Part shown: piece by piece, positions 31,814 through 42,104 of the stretch
Numbering within the stretch: position 1 is the first letter of the stretch
Layout: each line of letters begins with the position of its first letter
Source of the DNA: Pelagerythrobacter rhizovicinus
GTDB lineage: Bacteria; Pseudomonadota; Alphaproteobacteria; Sphingomonadales; Sphingomonadaceae
Reading direction: 5' to 3'
Assembly (NCBI RefSeq): GCF_004135625.1
Contig: NZ_SDPV01000002.1
Coordinates: 930,001-994,000 of the forward strand
DNA: 64,000 bases
The notes under the pieces: generated by a model
Database searches by the model: none
What the model was told of the DNA's origin: nothing
What the model saw: the letters and a program-made list of their open reading frames with translations, nothing else
Position numbers and translations under genes: made by a program

Positions 31814-32553
31814 GCCGCCACCGCCTCGTACCCCTCGCGCTCGAGTTGCTGCGCGAGCTCGGGGCCGCCGGTCTTCACGATGCGGCCCTTGCTGAGGATG
31901 TGTACGTAGTCCGGCTTCACATAGTCGAGCAGGCGCTGGTAATGCGTGATCAGCAGCACGCCCTTCTCGGGCGCGCGCATGATCGCGTTGATGCCTTCGC
32001 CGACGACGCGCAGTGCATCGATGTCGAGGCCGGAGTCGGTTTCGTCGAGCACGGCGAACTGCGGATCGAGAATGCCCATCTGGACCATCTCGGCACGCTT
32101 CTTTTCGCCGCCCGAGAAGCCGACGTTCACGTGGCGCTTGAGCATATCCATGTCGAGCTTGAGCAGCCCGGCCTTCTCCTTCGCCAGTTTGAGAAAATCG
32201 CCGCCCGAGAGCGGCTCCTCGCCGCGCACCTGCCGCTGCGCGTTGAGCGCCTCGCGCAGGAACTGCACGTTCGAAACGCCGGGAATCTCGACCGGATACT
32301 GGAAGCCCAGGAACAGGCCGGCCGCGGCGCGCTCGTGCGGCTCCATTTCGAGCAGGTCGCGGCCCAAGAATTCCACCGAACCGCCGGTCACTTCATACCC
32401 GGGCCGCCCGCCGAGCACATAGGCGAGCGTCGACTTGCCCGCGCCGTTGGGACCCATGATCGCGTGCACCTCGCCCGCGTTCACTTCGAGCGAGAGACCG
32501 TTGAGTATCCGCGTGCCGCCGATTTCGGCCTGGAGATTATCGATTTTCAGCAT
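31810..32553 (-). CDS. sufC: SufC, Fe-S assembly ATPase
   Basis: 247-residue ABC-type ATPase with Walker A GPNGAGKST, a SufC-type FSGGEKKRAEM signature and Walker B FAVLDETDSGLD (the SufC-specific ETDSGLD). It drives conformational change in SufBD. The start is set at MLKIDNLQ, as in the family; an ATG 15 nt further upstream (32568) is possible. The preceding 145 nt contain the first 91-bp palindromic repeat and the end of the DUF559 gene. Confidence 0.93.
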   Translation of the reverse strand: MLKIDNLQAEIGGTRILNGLSLEVNAGEVHAIMGPNGAGKSTLAYVLGGRPGYEVTGGSVEFLGRDLLEMEPHERAAAGLFLGFQYPVEIPGVSNVQFLREALNAQRQVRGEEPLSGGDFLKLAKEKAGLLKLDMDMLKRHVNVGFSGGEKKRAEMVQMGILDPQFAVLDETDSGLDIDALRVVGEGINAIMRAPEKGVLLITHYQRLLDYVKPDYVHILSKGRIVKTGGPELAQQLEREGYEAVAA

Positions 32554-32581
32554 TTCATTCGATCTCATTCAATTCGTGAAC

Positions 32582-32672
32582 GTCACCCTGAACTTGTTTC
32601 AGGGTCCACCGAGCCGGGTGCTCCGCCGCCGCGGAAGGGACGATGGATGCTGAAACGAGTTCAGCATGACGG
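32582..32672. repeat. 91-bp palindromic repeat, copy 1
   Basis: It contains CCCTGAACTTGTTTCAGGG near one end and a second hairpin TGCTGAAACGAGTTCAGCA near the other, with a variable GC-rich middle. Copies 2 (33209-33299) and 3 (53282-53372) have the same length and orientation. It lies between sufC and the DUF559 gene. Confidence 0.9.
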
Positions 32673-32697
32673 TGAAAGTGATGGTCTGGCTTCGGCA

Positions 32698-33189
32698 TCA
32701 GCGGCGATCCCTTGGCGTGCTGGTGCGGTGATGCTCGCGCCGCGCCTGCTGCTTGTCGGCGATGCGCAGGCGCATGCCGGCTGTGATGCGCGCGAGCACG
32801 TCGTCCATGTTCTCGAGAATGTCAGCGGCCTTGATCCGCATGACGCGGATGCCGACCGATTCCAGGCTCTTGTCCCGCCGCTTGGCGAGCGGGTCGTCGT
32901 CCTCGTCGATGGCGATCGCCATACCGAGATTGTGGCAGTTGAAATCGACGATCGCGCTGCCGACCACCGCATGGCGGGTGAACTTGTAACGCCCGAGATC
33001 GGCCTTCGCGAACCGCTCGGCCAGCGCCTTGTGCGCCTCGCTCGAATGGCGCCGCAACTCGCGCGCCCGCTCGTGCAACGCATCGAGCCGCTTGTCCGAA
33101 ATCTTCCACCCGCGGCCCTTCTTTTGGAGGGCTGGCGGTGCGTCTATCTCGGACGGGGAACGGAGTTTGAGGGTCTTCTTGTCAGCCAT
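32698..33189 (-). CDS. DUF559 endonuclease-like protein within the suf operon
   Basis: 163 residues of the DUF559 family (PD-(D/E)XK-like fold related to Vsr repair endonucleases): ARELRRHSSEAHKALAERF, KFTRHAVVGSAIVDFNCH, then LGMAIAIDEDDD and SLESVGIRVMRI. The fold's catalytic acids are plausibly in IVDFNCH and AIDEDD. The start is at MADKKTLKL (33189). It sits between sufB and sufC on the same strand and is bracketed tightly (25 and 19 nt) by two copies of a 91-bp repeat. The role in Fe-S assembly, if any, is unknown. Confidence 0.75.
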   Translation of the reverse strand: MADKKTLKLRSPSEIDAPPALQKKGRGWKISDKRLDALHERARELRRHSSEAHKALAERFAKADLGRYKFTRHAVVGSAIVDFNCHNLGMAIAIDEDDDPLAKRRDKSLESVGIRVMRIKAADILENMDDVLARITAGMRLRIADKQQARREHHRTSTPRDRR

Positions 33190-33208
33190 TCCCCGCCCCA
33201 ACAATCTC

Positions 33209-33299
33209 GTCCCCCTGAACTTGTTTCAGGGTCCATTTCTCCGCTCGCGCCGCCGGTTTGGAAGGAGCGATGAATGCTGAAACGAGTTCAGCATGACGG
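33209..33299. repeat. 91-bp palindromic repeat, copy 2
   Basis: Same structure and orientation as copy 1, with CCCTGAACTTGTTTCAGGG followed by TGCTGAAACGAGTTCAGCA. It lies between sufB and the DUF559 gene, so the DUF559 gene is nested between two direct copies. Confidence 0.9.
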
Positions 33300-33321
33300 C
33301 CAAGGGCACAGCCGAGATAAC

Positions 33322-34799
<1,478 letters not shown>

Positions 34800-34803
<4 letters not shown>

Positions 34804-35234
34804 GCGGAAATTCCACTGGGATTGGGTTCACGCGGCGCGGCCTTCGAGAGCTGCGTCAGGGGGATGCCCGCGAGCGCCCCGCGCAGCGCGGCATTGACCG
34901 CCGGCCAATGCGGCTTGACGCTGCAGGTGTGATCGACTGCGCATTCGTCCCCGTCGATGCAGGCGGTCAGCGCGATCGGCCCTTCGACGGCCTCCACGAT
35001 GTCCGCCAGCGTGATCGCCGCCGCCGGGCGCGCGAGTTGCAGCCCGCCGCCCGCGCCGCGCACCGAGCGCAACAGACCCGCGGCGGAGAGCTTGCTGACC
35101 ACCTTCTGCACGGTCGGCACCGGGAGTCCGGTCTCCGCCGCCAACTCGGCCGCGCTCGTGCGCCCACCACCGCAATGGCGTGCGGCGGCGCTCATCGTCA
35201 CGACCGCATAATCGGCAAGGTTGGAGAGGCGCAT
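34800..35234 (-). CDS. Rrf2-family Fe-S regulator, IscR-like
   Basis: 144 residues with an Rrf2 winged helix ([46 protein letters not shown]). Cysteines at 92, 98 and 104 have the spacing and numbering of the [2Fe-2S] ligands of E. coli IscR, so it probably senses cluster status. The fourth ligand position (His107 in IscR) is Lys here, with His103 and His109 nearby. As first gene of the suf operon (4-nt overlap with sufB) it most likely autoregulates the operon. The start at 35234 matches the family; the extension to 35267 is not needed. Confidence 0.88.
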
Positions 35235-35347
35235 CGTTAAATCAGACCATTTCGTTCCGATTTTCACCTATGCACCGTGCCGCCGGCTTTCAACCGAAAA
35301 CCGTCAGTTGCGAGTCGTTAGCAAGCTCCCCCGAGCGGGGAGGCCAG

Positions 35348-37162
35348 CTAGCTCGCCATCGCCGCCGCGATCCAGGCGTCGACGTTCTCCTCCATGATCG
35401 AGAGCGGCACCGGACCGGTACGGAGGATCGCATCGTGGAAGCCGCGAATGTCGAACTCCGCTCCCAATTCCGCCTTCGCCCGCTCGCGCAGTTCCATGAT
35501 CTTGAGCTTGCCGATCATGTAGGCGGTCGCCTGGCCGGGATAGACCACGTAGCGCTCGATCGCCTTGCGGATGTCGCCTTCGGGATTGGGCGTATTGTCG
35601 GTCAGGTATTGGATCGCCTGCTCGCGGCTCCAGCGCTTGTGGTGGATGCCGGTATCCACAACCAGTCGACAGGCTCTCCACAGTTCCATCCCCAGCCGGC
35701 CGAAATCCGAATAGGGGTCGGTGTAGAAGCCCATGTCCTTGCCCAGTTCCTCGGCATAGAGGCCCCAGCCTTCGGTATAGGCGGTGACCCCGCCGAAGCG
35801 CCGGAAGGGTGGCACGTCGCCGAGCTGTGTCTGGATCGAAAGCTGCAGGTGATGGCCCGGCAGCCCCTCGTGGTAGAACAGCGCCTCGAGCTCGTTCTTC
35901 GACATGTCCTTCAGATTGTAGAGATTGACGTAGTAGGTGCCCGGACGCGAGCCGTCCGGCGCCGGGCGCGAATAGAAGGCCTTGCCCGCGCTCTTTTCGC
36001 GGAACGCCTCGACCGGCTTCACCGTTAACGGATCTTCCGGCAGCGTCGAGAAATACTGCGGCAGCACAGCGTTCATCGCCACGCGGTGCTTCTCCACGTC
36101 GGCGAGGTACTCCTCGCGCGTGTCGTAATAGAAGCGCGGATCGGTCCGGACGTGTGCGAAGAATTCCTGCAGCGTGCCCTCGAATCCGACCTGCTGCATG
36201 ATCGCCCGCATCTCGCCATGGATACGCGCGACGTTATCGAGGCCGATCTGGTGGATCTGGTCGGCGGTGAGATCGGTCGTGGTGTAGTTCCTGAGCAGCG
36301 CTTCGTAATAGGCCGCACCTTCGGGCAGACGCCAGATGCCGTCGTCGGTCGGCGCATCCGCCTGCTGGCGCTTCATCTCGGCGAGCAGCCGCTGATATGC
36401 GGGCGCGGCCGAACTCTCCCACGCGCGCTGCGCGGCCGAGATCAGCTCGGCCTCCTTCGCCGCATCGAGTTCCAGCGCCTTCGCCTTGCCCGCGAAGTCG
36501 GCCAGGATCGCGTTCTCCTCGCCCGCATTCAGCAGATTCTCGATATCGGAGATGACATAAGGGTAGACCCAGTCAGGCGGCATAACGCCGTTCGCCGCCC
36601 GCTCGCGCGATTCGGCGATCAGCGTATCGAGCACAGGGCCGAGCCCTTCGATACGGCTGACGTAGGCGCGCGCCTGCGCCTCGTCGGCGACCGAGTGAAT
36701 GTTGATCAGGAACGCCGGCAGGTCGCTCTGCGCACCGTTCATCTGGTCGAAGATGTAGCCGTAATCGCGGTAGGGGAAGAGCGAGGCGCTGCGCTTCGCC
36801 ATGGCATCGAACAGGCGGTAGCTGAGCGCATCCTGTTCCGGCAGCGTCGCGGGATCGAAGTTCGCGCGCATGGTCGCGGCGGTCTTCTGGAGCAGGTCCT
36901 GCTCGCGCACTTCGGCCGCATCGGAGAAGTCGCCCCAGTCGTCGTAGTCCGAATCGCGAATGCCGCGATACGCCTTTCCGAGCGGCGAGAGCGCCAGTTG
37001 CGCCTCGTCATAGCGTTCGAACAGCGTTCCTATGTCGGACGCGGGCCGCGTCGCCGCGGTCTCGGAGCCGGTCACCTGCGTCGTGCGCGGTTCCTCTCCG
37101 GTGGCAGCGCATCCCGCCAGCGCCAGTGCCAGCAGCGAAACTCCCAGAATCCTCTTCGCCAT
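35348..37162 (-). CDS. DUF885 family lipoprotein, putative peptidase
   Basis: 604 residues. The lipoprotein signal (MAKRILGVSLLALALAGC) gives a lipidated Cys. The body belongs to DUF885, whose FYHEGLPGHHLQLSIQTQ motif resembles a metallopeptidase active site, and the C-terminal RYVVYPGQATAYMIGKLKI is also typical. The start is supported by AGGAAGG 6 nt upstream; the 239-residue upstream extension is rejected. Probably a periplasmic or outer-membrane-attached dipeptidase-like enzyme of unknown substrate. Confidence 0.88.
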   Translation of the reverse strand: MAKRILGVSLLALALAGCAATGEEPRTTQVTGSETAATRPASDIGTLFERYDEAQLALSPLGKAYRGIRDSDYDDWGDFSDAAEVREQDLLQKTAATMRANFDPATLPEQDALSYRLFDAMAKRSASLFPYRDYGYIFDQMNGAQSDLPAFLINIHSVADEAQARAYVSRIEGLGPVLDTLIAESRERAANGVMPPDWVYPYVISDIENLLNAGEENAILADFAGKAKALELDAAKEAELISAAQRAWESSAAPAYQRLLAEMKRQQADAPTDDGIWRLPEGAAYYEALLRNYTTTDLTADQIHQIGLDNVARIHGEMRAIMQQVGFEGTLQEFFAHVRTDPRFYYDTREEYLADVEKHRVAMNAVLPQYFSTLPEDPLTVKPVEAFREKSAGKAFYSRPAPDGSRPGTYYVNLYNLKDMSKNELEALFYHEGLPGHHLQLSIQTQLGDVPPFRRFGGVTAYTEGWGLYAEELGKDMGFYTDPYSDFGRLGMELWRACRLVVDTGIHHKRWSREQAIQYLTDNTPNPEGDIRKAIERYVVYPGQATAYMIGKLKIMELRERAKAELGAEFDIRGFHDAILRTGPVPLSIMEENVDAWIAAAMAS

Positions 37163-37234
37163 GAGCGACCTTCCTCTTTTTCGAATGACGGGCCGGCTTG
37201 TGGCGCGATTTGCACGCCATGGCCAGACCGGCGA

Positions 37235-37268
37235 AAAAGAGGGCGGCGCTCGCGATGGAACGCCGCCC
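37235..37268 (-). terminator. Terminator-like hairpin in the leader of the DUF885 gene
   Basis: GGGCGGCG and CGCCGCCC (37241-37248 / 37261-37268) form an 8-bp stem with a 12-nt loop. On the minus strand it is followed by CTTTTT. No minus-strand gene lies directly upstream, so it could be a leader attenuator of the DUF885 gene or the end of a small RNA. Confidence 0.4.
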
Positions 37269-37349
37269 TGCAAAGGCGAGGAGCCCGGCGCACCATTGCA
37301 CCGAGCACCGTCGGGTCGCAGCGCCTCTCTAGGGCGACTCGCCGGTGCA

Positions 37350-37372
37350 CGATTGTATGGATGCGACAATCG
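37350..37372. promoter_or_regulatory. Inverted repeat in the DUF885/pyrD divergent region
   Basis: CGATTGT and ACAATCG form perfect 7-bp arms with a 9-nt spacer, within the 298-nt gap between the two divergent genes. Possible operator; no regulator is implied by context. Confidence 0.4.
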
Positions 37373-37460
37373 CTCGCGAAATTTCCTTACGGGTATGGCC
37401 TGCAATGCGCCCGATCGGCACAGTCGACAGAGTCCAGCGCGCTTGCCATAGGCGCCGGCG

Positions 37461-38489
37461 ATGCTGTTCCGCCTTGCCCGCCCCGCGCTTTTCGCGCTCG
37501 CCCCCGAAACCGCCCATCGCATGACGATCGCGGCGCTCAAGCTCTCGCCCGCGCGGACTCCGCCGGCGCCGGGCCCGCTCGCGACAGAGGTGGCGGGGCT
37601 GCGTTTCCCCAATCCGCTCGGCATGGCCGCGGGGTTCGACAAGGACGGCGAAGTGCCCGACGCAGTGCTCGGGCTCGGCTTCGGGTTCGTCGAGATCGGC
37701 TCGATCACTCCGCTGCCGCAGCCCGGCAATCCCAGGCCGCGCCTGTTCCGGCTGACGGAGGACCGCGCGGTGATCAACCGCATGGGCTTCAACAACGGGG
37801 GCGCGGCAGAGGCGGAGGCGCGGCTGCGCCGGCGCGCCGGCCGGCCCGGGCTCGTCGGCGTCAATATCGGCGCGAACAAGGATTCGGCCGACCGGATCGC
37901 CGACTACGCGCTGCTCACGCGCCGCTTCGCGCCGCTGGCGAGCTATCTCACGGTCAATATCTCGAGCCCCAACACCCCGGGCCTGCGGGCACTGCAGGAC
38001 GAGGGCGCGCTGGTCGCTCTGCTGGATGCGGTGCTCGACGCGCGCCCCACCGACGGCCCGCCCGTGTTCCTCAAGGTCGCGCCCGATCTGGAGCCCGCCG
38101 ACGTCGACGCGATCGCCCGGATCGCGCTCGACAAGCGGCTCGGCGCGCTGATCGTCTCGAACACGACCATTTCGCGCCCGCCGCTCGCCTCGCCCCATGC
38201 GGCGGAGACGGGCGGGCTGTCGGGCGCGCCCTTGCGCGACCTGGCGCAGCAGCGGCTACGCGACTTCCGCGCCGCGACCGGCGGAGCGATCCCGCTGATC
38301 GGCGTGGGCGGGATCGGCAGCGCGGAGGACGCCTGGGCGCGCATCCGCGCGGGCGCCAGCCTGGTCCAGCTCTATAGCGCGCTGGTCTATGAAGGGCCCG
38401 GTCTGGCACGGCAAATCGTGCGCGGGCTTGAGCGGCTGATGCGGCGCGACGGCTTCGCCACGCTTGCCGAGGCGGTCGGGAGCGAATAG
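37461..38489 (+). CDS. pyrD: Dihydroorotate dehydrogenase (quinone), class 2
   Basis: 342 residues. It catalyses dihydroorotate oxidation to orotate with FMN and membrane quinone. The class 2 N-terminal helical extension (MLFRLARPALFALAPETAHR) is followed by FMN-barrel motifs: NPLGMAAGFDKDGE, GFGFVEIGSITPLPQ, YLTVNISSPNTPGLR, ISNTT-like IVSNTT and GVGGIGSAEDAW. The catalytic Ser is in NISSPNT. The start ATG at 37461 matches the family. Confidence 0.94.
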   Translation: MLFRLARPALFALAPETAHRMTIAALKLSPARTPPAPGPLATEVAGLRFPNPLGMAAGFDKDGEVPDAVLGLGFGFVEIGSITPLPQPGNPRPRLFRLTEDRAVINRMGFNNGGAAEAEARLRRRAGRPGLVGVNIGANKDSADRIADYALLTRRFAPLASYLTVNISSPNTPGLRALQDEGALVALLDAVLDARPTDGPPVFLKVAPDLEPADVDAIARIALDKRLGALIVSNTTISRPPLASPHAAETGGLSGAPLRDLAQQRLRDFRAATGGAIPLIGVGGIGSAEDAWARIRAGASLVQLYSALVYEGPGLARQIVRGLERLMRRDGFATLAEAVGSE

Positions 38490-38499
38490 CCACGTCGGC

Positions 38500-40203
38500 A
38501 TGCTCCGCACCGTTCTCGCCCCCATCGCCGCCCTGCTCGCGCTCGCCGGGTGCGCGACCGTCCCGCCCGCAGAGACGGAGGCCGGATTTCTCGGCACGGT
38601 CAGCGCCGCCGATCCGCGCGCGCAGGAAGCAGGCATGGCCATGCTGCGCCGGGGCGGCAGCGCCACCGATGCGGCGATCGCAACGATGCTGGCGCTGACC
38701 GTGGTCGAGCCACAAAGCTCGGGCATCGGCGGCGGCGGCTTCATGGTCCGGGGTGCCGTCGATGGGACGGTCGAGACCTTCGACGGACGAGAGAAAGCCC
38801 CGGCCGGTGCCACGCCGGACTGGTTCCTGAGGCCGGACGGCACAGTGCCCCCTTTCCGCGAGTCGGTGAAGAGCGGCCTCAGCGTCGGCGTTCCGGGCAA
38901 TATCGCACTCGCCGCGCTGGCGCACGAGGAGCACGGGCGGTTGCCCTGGGCCATGCTGTTCGAACCGGCGATCGAGCTCGCGCGCAAAGGCTTCCGCATC
39001 AATCCGCGGCTCAACGGCTCGCTGACCTCGACCGCCGAGCGCGCGGGATGGACCGAGGCGGGACGGGCGCTGTTCTTCGACGACGCGGGCCGGCCGCAGC
39101 CCGCAGGGCACTTGGTCGTCAACGAAGAGCTCGCGCGCACGTTCGAGGCGATCGCCGCTGCCGGCCCCGAGGCGTTCTACGAAGGGGAGCGGGCCGAAGC
39201 GCTCGCCGCGACCGTCGCTGCCGAGACGCCGCGCAAGGGTGCGATGACTGCAGCCGATCTCGCGGCTTACGAGGCGAAGAAGCGCGAGGCGGTCTGTGGG
39301 ACCTACCGCGCCTATCGCATCTGCGGCATGGGCCCGCCGAGCTCGGGCGGGATCGCGGTTCTGCAGATCCTCGGCCAGCTAGAGCGCTTCGACTTATCCG
39401 CACTCGGGGCCGAGAATCCGGTCACCTGGCACCTGTTCCTCGAATCGCAGCGGCTCGCCTATGCCGACCGCGAGCTCTACATCGCTGACAGCGATTTCGT
39501 GTCGGTTCCGGTGCAGGGCTTGATCGACCCCGACTACCTCGCGCGGCGCAGCGCGCTGATCGATCCCGAATCGACGATCGAAGCGGTCGTCGCCGGCGTA
39601 CCCGCAGGCGCGTCGACTGCATTGGCCGACGGCGACGAGCCGGAGGAGCGGGGCACCTCCCACTTTGCCGTGGTCGACGCGCAGAACACGATGATCAGCT
39701 ATACCTCGACCATCGAGAGCGCCTTCGGCTCGGGCCTCATGACCGGCGGTTTCTTCCTCAACAACGAGTTGACCGACTTCAGCCGTTCGCCGGAAGTCGA
39801 TGGTCGCCCGGTCGTCAACCGGGTCGAAGCGGGCAAGCGCCCGCGCAGCTCGATGGCGCCGATGGTCGTGTGGGATCCGCAGGGCCGCCCGGTGCTCGCG
39901 ATCGGCGCCGCGGGCGGGAGCACGATCCCCGTGCAAACCGCCCGCAGCATCATCGGCGTGATCGACTTCGGGCTGGGTGCGGAAGCGGCGCTCGGCATGC
40001 CCTTCGTCATGGCGTACGGCGACGCGGTAACGGTTGAGCAGGGCACCTGGCTCGAAGACGCGATTCCGCAGTTGAAGGCGCTCGGCCACCGCGAGATCGC
40101 GGTGCGCGAGGCGGGGGTCAAGGGAAACGCGGTGCTGCGCCAGGGCGACCGGTGGATTCCCGCGCGCGATCCGCGGGTCGAGGCGAAGCTGATCCTTCCT
40201 TGA
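38500..40203 (+). CDS. ggt: Gamma-glutamyltransferase, lipoprotein form
   Basis: 567 residues with a lipobox (LLALAGCAT). GGT motifs include SSGIGGGGFMV, AVCGTYRAYRICGMGPPSSG, and the autoprocessing site before Thr386 in GTSHFAVVD, which becomes the catalytic N-terminal nucleophile of the small subunit. It transfers or hydrolyses gamma-glutamyl groups of glutathione and related peptides in the periplasm. The start is at 38500, since the lipoprotein signal begins there; an ATG at 38464 overlaps pyrD out of frame. Confidence 0.92.
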   Translation: MLRTVLAPIAALLALAGCATVPPAETEAGFLGTVSAADPRAQEAGMAMLRRGGSATDAAIATMLALTVVEPQSSGIGGGGFMVRGAVDGTVETFDGREKAPAGATPDWFLRPDGTVPPFRESVKSGLSVGVPGNIALAALAHEEHGRLPWAMLFEPAIELARKGFRINPRLNGSLTSTAERAGWTEAGRALFFDDAGRPQPAGHLVVNEELARTFEAIAAAGPEAFYEGERAEALAATVAAETPRKGAMTAADLAAYEAKKREAVCGTYRAYRICGMGPPSSGGIAVLQILGQLERFDLSALGAENPVTWHLFLESQRLAYADRELYIADSDFVSVPVQGLIDPDYLARRSALIDPESTIEAVVAGVPAGASTALADGDEPEERGTSHFAVVDAQNTMISYTSTIESAFGSGLMTGGFFLNNELTDFSRSPEVDGRPVVNRVEAGKRPRSSMAPMVVWDPQGRPVLAIGAAGGSTIPVQTARSIIGVIDFGLGAEAALGMPFVMAYGDAVTVEQGTWLEDAIPQLKALGHREIAVREAGVKGNAVLRQGDRWIPARDPRVEAKLILP

Positions 40204-40259
40204 TCCATCGCACGCTTGCCGCTGCGGCAGTCGCGACGTAATCCCCGAACAACCGGCCG

Positions 40260-42098
40260 ATGAGCCGGACGTGGGAGCAGGAGCCCAGAGAGTTGCAGCT
40301 GTCCGATATCGATTCCGCGAACAATCTCGTCGAACTCTTCCTGAAGCGTGCCGATGCGAAAGGCGATGCGCCCATGCTCGGGATCAAGCGCGGCGGGGCG
40401 TGGCAGACGACGAGCTGGCGCGAGGCGGCTGAAACCGTCTGCATTCTGGCCGGAAAACTCCGCGCCCTCGGGCTGGAGCAGGGCGACCGGGTGATGCTGG
40501 TCTCCGAAAACCGCCCCGAATGGTGCCTCGCCGATCTCGCGATCATGGCGGCGGGCTGCGTGACGGTACCCGCCTACACCACCAATACCGAGCGCGACCA
40601 CGTCCACATCCTCGACAACTCGGGCGCCCGCGCGGTGATCGTCTCGACCGAGAAACTCTCACAGCCGCTGCTCCCCGCGATCATGCGCACCGGGATCGCC
40701 GAGCACGTCATCCCGATCGACGGCATCCGCAAGTATCAGCAGGGCAACCTCGCCTGCCATGACTGGTCGAAGATGGTCGCAGGCGACGCTGCCGCCGCAC
40801 GCAAGGCGGTGGAGGAGCGGATCGCGGCGATCGGCCGGGATGAGACCGCCTGCATCATCTACACCAGCGGCACCGGCGGTGCGCCGCGCGGCGTGCTGCA
40901 GCACCACGGCGCGATCCTGTGCAACGTCGCCGGGGCGGCGGATATCCTCGCCAACGACTTCGGGCTCGACGCCGACGAGCGCTTCCTCTCGTTCCTGCCG
41001 CTGAGCCACGCTTACGAGCACACCGGGGGCCAGTTCCTGCCGATCGCGGTGGGGGCGGAGATCTATTATGCCGAGGGGCTCGAGAAGCTCGCCAGCAATA
41101 TCGAGGAGACGCGCCCGACGATCATGGTCGTCGTCCCGCGCCTGTTCGAAGTCCTGCGCCAGCGGATCATGAAGCAGGTCGACAAGCAGGGCGGGGCGGC
41201 CAAGGCGCTGATGGACCGCGCGCTCGCGCTCGGCGAGCGGCAGGCGGAAGGCCGCTACCGCTTCGGCGACAAGACGCTCAACTTCGTCCTCGAGCGGCTG
41301 CTGCGGCCGAAGATCCGCCAGCGCTTCGGCGGGCGGATCAAGGCCATAGTCAGCGGCGGCGCGCCGCTCAATCCCGATGTCGGGGTGTTCTTCCAGGCCA
41401 TGGGGCTGACGATGCTCCAGGGCTACGGTCAGACCGAGGCGGGCCCGGTGATCAGCTGCAACCGTCCGAGCGCGGGCATTGCGATGCACACGGTCGGCCC
41501 ACCGATGCGGGGGGTCGAGATCGAGATTGCGGAGGATGGCGAGATCCTCTGCCGCGGCGAGCTGGTCATGCGCGGCTACTGGCGCAACGAGGCCGAGACG
41601 CGCCGCACCCTCAAGGACGGTTGGCTGCACACGGGCGACATCGGCCATCTCGACGAAAAGGGCCGGATCGTCATCACCGACCGCAAGAAGGACATGATCG
41701 TCAACGACAAGGGCGACAACGTCGCCCCGCAGAAGATCGAGGGTATGCTGACCCTGCGACAGGAGATCGCGCAGGCGATGGTGAGCGGCGACCGGCGCCC
41801 TTACGTCGTCGGCCTGATCGTGCCCGATGCCGAATGGGCGCTCGAATGGGCCAATGTCAACGACGTGAAGTTCGATATCAAGGAACTGCAGGGGCTGCCT
41901 GCCTTCCGCAGTGCGGTGCGCGCCGCAATCGACGAAGTGAACAAGGATCTCTCGGTGATCGAGAAAGTCCGCCAGTTCGCCTTCGCGGACGAGCCGTTCA
42001 CGATCGAGAACGAGGAGATGACCCCTTCGATGAAGATCCGCCGCCACAAGATCCGCGAACGCTACCAGCCGCGGCTGGATGCGCTCTACCGGGGGTAG
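40260..42098 (+). CDS. Long-chain acyl-CoA synthetase (AMP-binding)
   Basis: 612 residues of the FAA/FadD-type adenylate-forming family, activating fatty acids to acyl-CoA. Motif A reads YTSGTGGAPRGV (canonical SGTTGxPKG, with Thr to Gly and Lys to Arg changes). Also seen are GYGQTEAGPV, the WLHTGDIGHLDEKG motif and DRKKDMIV. The N-terminus MSRTWEQEPRELQLS has no signal peptide. It stands alone, convergent with the antiporter gene. Confidence 0.88.
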   Translation: MSRTWEQEPRELQLSDIDSANNLVELFLKRADAKGDAPMLGIKRGGAWQTTSWREAAETVCILAGKLRALGLEQGDRVMLVSENRPEWCLADLAIMAAGCVTVPAYTTNTERDHVHILDNSGARAVIVSTEKLSQPLLPAIMRTGIAEHVIPIDGIRKYQQGNLACHDWSKMVAGDAAAARKAVEERIAAIGRDETACIIYTSGTGGAPRGVLQHHGAILCNVAGAADILANDFGLDADERFLSFLPLSHAYEHTGGQFLPIAVGAEIYYAEGLEKLASNIEETRPTIMVVVPRLFEVLRQRIMKQVDKQGGAAKALMDRALALGERQAEGRYRFGDKTLNFVLERLLRPKIRQRFGGRIKAIVSGGAPLNPDVGVFFQAMGLTMLQGYGQTEAGPVISCNRPSAGIAMHTVGPPMRGVEIEIAEDGEILCRGELVMRGYWRNEAETRRTLKDGWLHTGDIGHLDEKGRIVITDRKKDMIVNDKGDNVAPQKIEGMLTLRQEIAQAMVSGDRRPYVVGLIVPDAEWALEWANVNDVKFDIKELQGLPAFRSAVRAAIDEVNKDLSVIEKVRQFAFADEPFTIENEEMTPSMKIRRHKIRERYQPRLDALYRG

Positions 42099-42104
42099 CG
42101 CACC

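Noticed and set aside
37008-37301. Minus-strand 97-codon ORF with a hydrophobic N-terminus before the DUF885 gene
   Set aside because: It overlaps the terminator-like hairpin and the lipoprotein gene in another frame, has no good ribosome binding site and ends in Arg/Gly-rich low-complexity sequence.
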